Shown piece after piece: positions 60,666 through 64,000 of a DNA stretch of 64,000 nucleotides; within the stretch, counting starts at the first letter, position 1, and every line of letters starts with the position of its first letter. The DNA is from JAJEEA01 sp965243615 (GTDB taxonomy: Bacteria > Acidobacteriota > Vicinamibacteria > Vicinamibacterales > UBA8438). A model generated the notes under the pieces. That model ran no database searches. It was given only the letters and a program-made list of their open reading frames with translations, and was not told the DNA's origin. Position numbers and translations under genes: made by a program. Location of the stretch: positions 1,736,001 through 1,800,000 of the forward strand of contig CBDEVO010000003.1 of NCBI GenBank assembly GCA_965243615.1, written 5' to 3'.

Positions 60666-60755
60666 CGTTGAGATTCGGTTCGCTTGCAGCGGAAGCCATG
60701 CTGACGCTGCCGGAGTGACGGCGAAGTGCTCGCAAGGAGCAAGGAGTGACGACCA

Positions 60756-61889
60756 ATGGATGACATCACGCGACGAACGTTCTTCGGTCGAGCGGCGGCG
60801 GGGGCCCTCGGGGCCGCGGCGGTAACGGCTGGTCTGCCTGGCTCGACGCGCGCTCGTGCCCGGACGCAGCGCACGGCGGCGCCGAGCGGTCCTCGCGCCG
60901 ACTGGCTGGCGTTGACCGACGAGGCGGTGGTGGAGCCGGAGCTGCCCATCATCGACCCGCACCACCATCTGTGGGAGCGCCCCGGCAACCGTTACCTGCT
61001 GGATGAGCTGCTCGAGGACACGAACACGCACAACGTCCGTCAGACCGTCTTCGTCGAGTGCACCTCGATGTACCGGGCGGACGGTCCCGAGGAGCTCCGT
61101 GTCGTGGGCGAGACGGAGTTCGTGGAGGGCATCGCCGCCATGAGCGCGAGCGGCCAGTACGGCGAGACCCGGGTGGCGACCGGCATCGTGGGGTCGGCGA
61201 ACCTGCTCCTCGGCGACCGCGTGGCGCCGGTGCTCGAGGCGCAGATCGCGGCCAGCCCGCAGCGCTTCCGGGGCGTCCGCCATCGGGCCGCCTGGGCGGA
61301 GCCGCCGGTCGTGGCGCGGCGTTCGACCGGGCCCGAGCATCTGCTCCTCGATCCCGAGTTCCGTCGCGGCTACGCGCACCTGCGCCCCTACGGGCTCACG
61401 TTCGAGGGCTGGCTCTATCACACCCACATCGCCGACCTGGCCGACCTCGCGGACGCGTTCCCCGACACGACCATCATCTTCAACCACCTCGGCGGGCCCA
61501 TCGGCATCGGGCCCTACGCCGGCCGCCGCGACGAGGTCTTCGAGGTCTGGAAGCCGGCCGTGACCGAGCTGGCCCGACGTGAAAACGTGGTGGCGAAGGT
61601 GGGTGGCATCCAGATGGTCGTGAACGGCTACGGCTGGCACGAGCGCGACCGGCCGCCGACCTCGGACGAGCTGCTCGAGGCCAACGGCGACTGGTATCGC
61701 CACATCATCGAAGCGTTCGGGCCGCGGCGCTGCATGTTCGAGAGCAACTTCCCGGTCGACAAGCTGTCGTGCTCGTACACCGTGCTCTGGAACCAGTTCA
61801 AGAAGCTGACGCAGGGGTTCTCGGCCGACGAGCGGGCGGCGATGTTCCACGACACCGCGATGCGGGTCTACCGTCTCCCGCGGGTCTGA
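60756..61889 (+). CDS. Tat-exported amidohydrolase (amidohydrolase_2)
   Basis: A 377-residue protein with a twin-arginine signal TRRTFFGRAAAGALG at the N-terminus. The barrel starts LPIIDPHHHLWERPG with the metal-binding HxH, and continues QTVFVECTSMYR, YGLTFEGWLYHTHIADL, TIIFNHLGG (His) and RCMFESNFPVD (Asp/Glu), typical of amidohydrolase_2 lactonases and decarboxylases. AAGGAG is ten bases before the ATG. It lies between two copies of a duplicated intergenic segment, suggesting insertion. Substrate unknown. Confidence 0.85.
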   Translation: MDDITRRTFFGRAAAGALGAAAVTAGLPGSTRARARTQRTAAPSGPRADWLALTDEAVVEPELPIIDPHHHLWERPGNRYLLDELLEDTNTHNVRQTVFVECTSMYRADGPEELRVVGETEFVEGIAAMSASGQYGETRVATGIVGSANLLLGDRVAPVLEAQIAASPQRFRGVRHRAAWAEPPVVARRSTGPEHLLLDPEFRRGYAHLRPYGLTFEGWLYHTHIADLADLADAFPDTTIIFNHLGGPIGIGPYAGRRDEVFEVWKPAVTELARRENVVAKVGGIQMVVNGYGWHERDRPPTSDELLEANGDWYRHIIEAFGPRRCMFESNFPVDKLSCSYTVLWNQFKKLTQGFSADERAAMFHDTAMRVYRLPRV

Positions 61890-61927
61890 CACGGCAAGAG
61901 ACGACGATCGGACGCAGGACGAGAGGC

Positions 61928-61957
61928 ACGGGCGGGACCGGACGGGGTCCCGCCCGT
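61928..61957 (+). terminator. strong GC hairpin after the amidohydrolase gene
   Basis: Twelve-base arms ACGGGCGGGACC and GGTCCCGCCCGT with a six-base loop start 39 bases after the stop. No T-run follows. It probably ends the amidohydrolase transcript before the ATPase promoter region. Confidence 0.5.
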
Positions 61958-62020
61958 GGGCGGCAGGATGTCCGAGTCGCCGACCCCGACCCCGGAGCGT
62001 GCTCCCACAGGTCCAGCCGG

Positions 62021-62221
62021 ACCATGACCCTCCTTCGCCTCGTTCTCGGTTGAAGCCGGCCGAATCTTGAACGGCCGGCGCGAGACCGTCGATAATCGGT
62101 GCCGTGGCCGCCGGCCGCCTCGATGGCGGACCGGCCGGCCGACGGGAGCCGTCGTTCATGATCGAGAGGCGCCTCAGGGATCTGTGGGAGCGGTTGCAGG
62201 GCAAGAAGCCGCACCTGCCCC
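62021..62221 (+). repeat. duplicated 5' region of the ATPase gene, copy B
   Basis: Copy of 60464-60665. It includes the real ATPase ribosome site and first 20 codons. On the minus strand the counterpart of the methyltransferase ATG is preserved at 62025 with its AAGGAGG site, but the frame behind it shows no methyltransferase. Confidence 0.75.
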
Positions 62222-63708
62222 ATTTCCTGGCCGAGATCCACCTGGGGGGCATTCGCGGCATCGACGACGTCCGGGTGGTCTTCGACTATCCCGTCAGCGT
62301 CGTCGCCGGCGGCAACGCCAGCGGCAAGTCGACGGTGCTCTTCGCGGCCGCGTGCGCGTACAAGGTGCCCGGGGCCGGTGTGAAGGACTTCGTGCCGTCG
62401 ACGCTCTTCCCCGACTACCGTCCCAGGCTCGGCGGACGCGGGGACGAGAAGCGCGAGGTCGTCATCGAGTTCGACTACTCGACGCCGGACGGCCGGCGTT
62501 CCATGCGCTGGCGCCGCTCGAAGGGCTGGAACCGCAGCTTTCTCGGGCGGAAGAACGCCACCCAGCCGGAACGGCCGGTCTACCTCCGGACGCTCAGCAA
62601 TCTCAGCAACCCGTCCGAGGTGCGCGGCGTGCTGAGCATGTCGAGCTTGCGTTCGTCACCGCAGGAGACGCCGCTGACGGCCTCGCAGATCGAGTTCGCC
62701 CAGCAGATGCTCCCGTTCCGCTATTCCGAGGTCGTCAACCTGTCGAGCGGCAGCAAGAACCTGCTCTTCGCCGCCCAGAAGGCCGGCGCGGCGTACTCGG
62801 AGCTGCACATGGCGGCGGGGGAGCGGGCAATCCTGCGCCTCTCGCGGGAGATCGCCCAGCTCGAGGGCGCCCTCGTGCTCATCGACGAAGTCGAAGCCGG
62901 GTTGCACCCCTGGGTGCAGCAGCTCCTCATGCTGCAGCTCCAGCAGCTTGCGCTGCGCAACGACCTGCAGGTCGTCGTCACCACCCACAGCCCGGTGGTC
63001 CTCGACGCGGTGCCCGCGCACGGGCGCATCTTCCTCGAACGCGACGCCGCCGGTCGCGTCACGGTGCTCCCGCCCTATCGCGACATCGTGCAGAACGCGC
63101 TCTACGGGCGTTCCGCCGACGCCCTGAACCTGCTCTGCGAGGACGCGACGGCCGAGGGCATCCTGCAGGGCGTGTTCGACGTGCTGCTGCCCCGCGAGCG
63201 GATCAGGAGAGAGAGCGTCCGCGTCGGGCGCGACACCGGCGCCGGCGAGTTTCCGATGCACGCGACCGCGTTCAGGAAGTTCGGCCAGATCCGGAACTTC
63301 GTCTTCGTGCTCGACGGAGACAAGCGCGACAGCGATCTCGAAGACCGGATTCGGGAAAGGGCGGGAAGCGAGGTCCCCGTTTTCTTTCTCCCGGGCGACG
63401 AAGCGCCCGAGATCTGGATCTGGAACGCCCTGCGCCGTGACCCGGCACGTCACGCTGCAGATCTCGGCATCGACCCGGCCGATCTGGTCGAGCGGATGAA
63501 ACGTCTGGATGCAGTCTACGACACCGCATCGGACCGGCCCGGCGAGATCGCCAAGACGAAGCTCCGCGAGCTGGCCGAACCCCACGGCCGAACCCCGCCC
63601 GACCTCGGCCGCGCCGTCGCGCGACTGGAGACGGGGCGAAAGGAGAGCGACATCCAGCCCCTGCTGGATGGCCTGCGGGACGCTCTGGTGCAATGGCGCG
63701 GGGAGTGA
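62158..63708 (+). CDS. OLD-like ATPase with C-terminal TOPRIM domain
   Basis: A 516-residue protein. Walker A GGNASGKST is at 51-59, an ABC-type signature NLSSGSKNLL at about 194-203, Walker B ALVLIDEVEAGLHPW at 238-252 and the switch His in TTHSP at 275-279. The C-terminal part carries a TOPRIM-like Glu328 in LLCEDATAEGIL and the DxD pair Asp386/Asp388 in VFVLDGDKRD. That order (ATPase, then TOPRIM) is the one of OLD-family nucleases, known in phage defence. No UvrD-like helicase follows as in Gabija. GGGAG is nine bases before the ATG. Defence function is inferred. Confidence 0.8.
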   Translation: MIERRLRDLWERLQGKKPHLPHFLAEIHLGGIRGIDDVRVVFDYPVSVVAGGNASGKSTVLFAAACAYKVPGAGVKDFVPSTLFPDYRPRLGGRGDEKREVVIEFDYSTPDGRRSMRWRRSKGWNRSFLGRKNATQPERPVYLRTLSNLSNPSEVRGVLSMSSLRSSPQETPLTASQIEFAQQMLPFRYSEVVNLSSGSKNLLFAAQKAGAAYSELHMAAGERAILRLSREIAQLEGALVLIDEVEAGLHPWVQQLLMLQLQQLALRNDLQVVVTTHSPVVLDAVPAHGRIFLERDAAGRVTVLPPYRDIVQNALYGRSADALNLLCEDATAEGILQGVFDVLLPRERIRRESVRVGRDTGAGEFPMHATAFRKFGQIRNFVFVLDGDKRDSDLEDRIRERAGSEVPVFFLPGDEAPEIWIWNALRRDPARHAADLGIDPADLVERMKRLDAVYDTASDRPGEIAKTKLRELAEPHGRTPPDLGRAVARLETGRKESDIQPLLDGLRDALVQWRGE

Positions 63709-63826
63709 GGCGGAACCGGGAGTGGGGGTGATGCCCTTGGCTTTGCGAGCCGGACGGTGCCGGGGCGGAGCCAGGTCGTCGACAGGATCACCGCCGTCAA
63801 TCCGGTGAGAAACGAGAGGAACAAAG

Positions 63827-64000
63827 ATGAGAATCGCGGCTGCCGGCGTTGTCCTGTTCCTGACCCTGGCCACGACCGCGGGCGCTCAGTCGTCTGCCGT
63901 TCGTGTGTTCATCACCGACAACCTCGCGTCGATGACCGACAACCTCGCGTTGGGTGCCGGACAAAGCGGGTGGGGCGTCGCCGACGGGTGGGGCATCGCG
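63827..64000 (+). CDS. exported protein, 5' part only
   Basis: Starts at ATG 63827 with AGAGGA upstream and encodes a signal peptide (MRIAAAGVVLFLTLATTAGAQ) followed by RVFITDNLASMTDNLALGAG. The window ends after 58 codons. The ITDNLASMTDNLAL tandem is notable. No family can be assigned from this length. Confidence 0.65.
   Translation, partial: MRIAAAGVVLFLTLATTAGAQSSAVRVFITDNLASMTDNLALGAGQSGWGVADGWGIA

Noticed and set aside
60523..60825. 100-codon plus-strand frame containing MIEWRFRDLQERLQ
   Set aside because: It is the decayed copy of the ATPase 5' end and runs out of frame after 14 codons; treated as a repeat rather than a gene.
61798..62241. Minus-strand frame starting at 62025 with a good AAGGAGG site
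   Set aside because: The start and ribosome site are copied from the methyltransferase promoter region by the duplication; the product has no resemblance to any protein and is rich in Arg/Pro.
1..64000. tRNA, rRNA, CRISPR arrays, insertion sequences, phage attachment sites
   Set aside because: I looked for T-loop-like sequence, regular spacer-repeat patterns, transposase DDE motifs and integrase signatures, and found none.

Overview
The window is gene-dense, GC-rich bacterial chromosome with no rRNA, tRNA, CRISPR array or intact insertion sequence that I can see. The gene types suggest an acidobacterium, probably of the Vicinamibacteria kind. These include a PadR regulator directly upstream of a MacB-like permease of the ADOP type, the scar of a protein kinase of the type that carries a C-terminal beta-propeller, a CBM9-like/DUF5916 outer-membrane protein, paired M16 peptidases, a formylglycine-generating-enzyme-like protein with a DC..CPEMV motif, and many CaiB/BaiF CoA-transferases and acyl-CoA dehydrogenases. 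This assignment is an inference from gene content; there is no marker gene here to prove it.

Layout. 0-11.4 kb: methyltransferase, CoA-transferase, secreted and outer-membrane proteins, a TPR protein, a frameshifted alpha-hydroxy-acid oxidase, a GntP permease and a LysC-type aspartate kinase. 11.4-12 kb: BrnTA toxin-antitoxin pair with a palindromic operator. 12-29 kb: GNAT, acyl-CoA dehydrogenase, a membrane pair with a bactofilin-like helix, YjbQ, two M16 peptidases and an alcohol dehydrogenase in a tightly overlapping run, then hydrolase, rhodanese, an amidase operon, an FAD oxidoreductase operon and NamZ (DUF1343). 29-36 kb: acyl-CoA dehydrogenase, CoA-transferase, MaoC hydratase, amidohydrolase lipoprotein, MmgE/PrpD and CitE-like lyase, all on the plus strand. 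This set matches the gene types of the Pseudomonas itaconate operon, and I read it as a C5-dicarboxylate degradation cluster.

36-42 kb is a zone of toxin-antitoxin modules and gene wreckage: a kinase reduced to its two ends, an ADOP permease with an internal deletion and a frameshift next to an intact PadR gene and operator, a quinoprotein tail, and a 38-codon flavoprotein start. Between them lies one intact beta-propeller lipoprotein. 42-55 kb: ABC membrane domain, DUF3516 helicase, HemW-like radical SAM protein with an unusual cysteine spacing, a broken DUF433/DUF5615 pair, NYN-domain protein, M1 peptidase, FKBP lipoprotein, DUF5916 protein and a D-2-hydroxyacid dehydrogenase. 55-64 kb: an AbiEii-like nucleotidyltransferase pair, SMUG1-like glycosylase, FGE-like protein, VapBC, and then a methyltransferase, a Tat-exported amidohydrolase and an OLD-like ATPase-TOPRIM protein. 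The intergenic region plus 5' end of the ATPase gene is present twice, flanking the amidohydrolase.

Genes are often joined by 1-4 bp stop/start overlaps, so several short operons can be read directly. Six toxin-antitoxin-like loci and at least seven decayed genes show active turnover, but no transposase remains to explain it.
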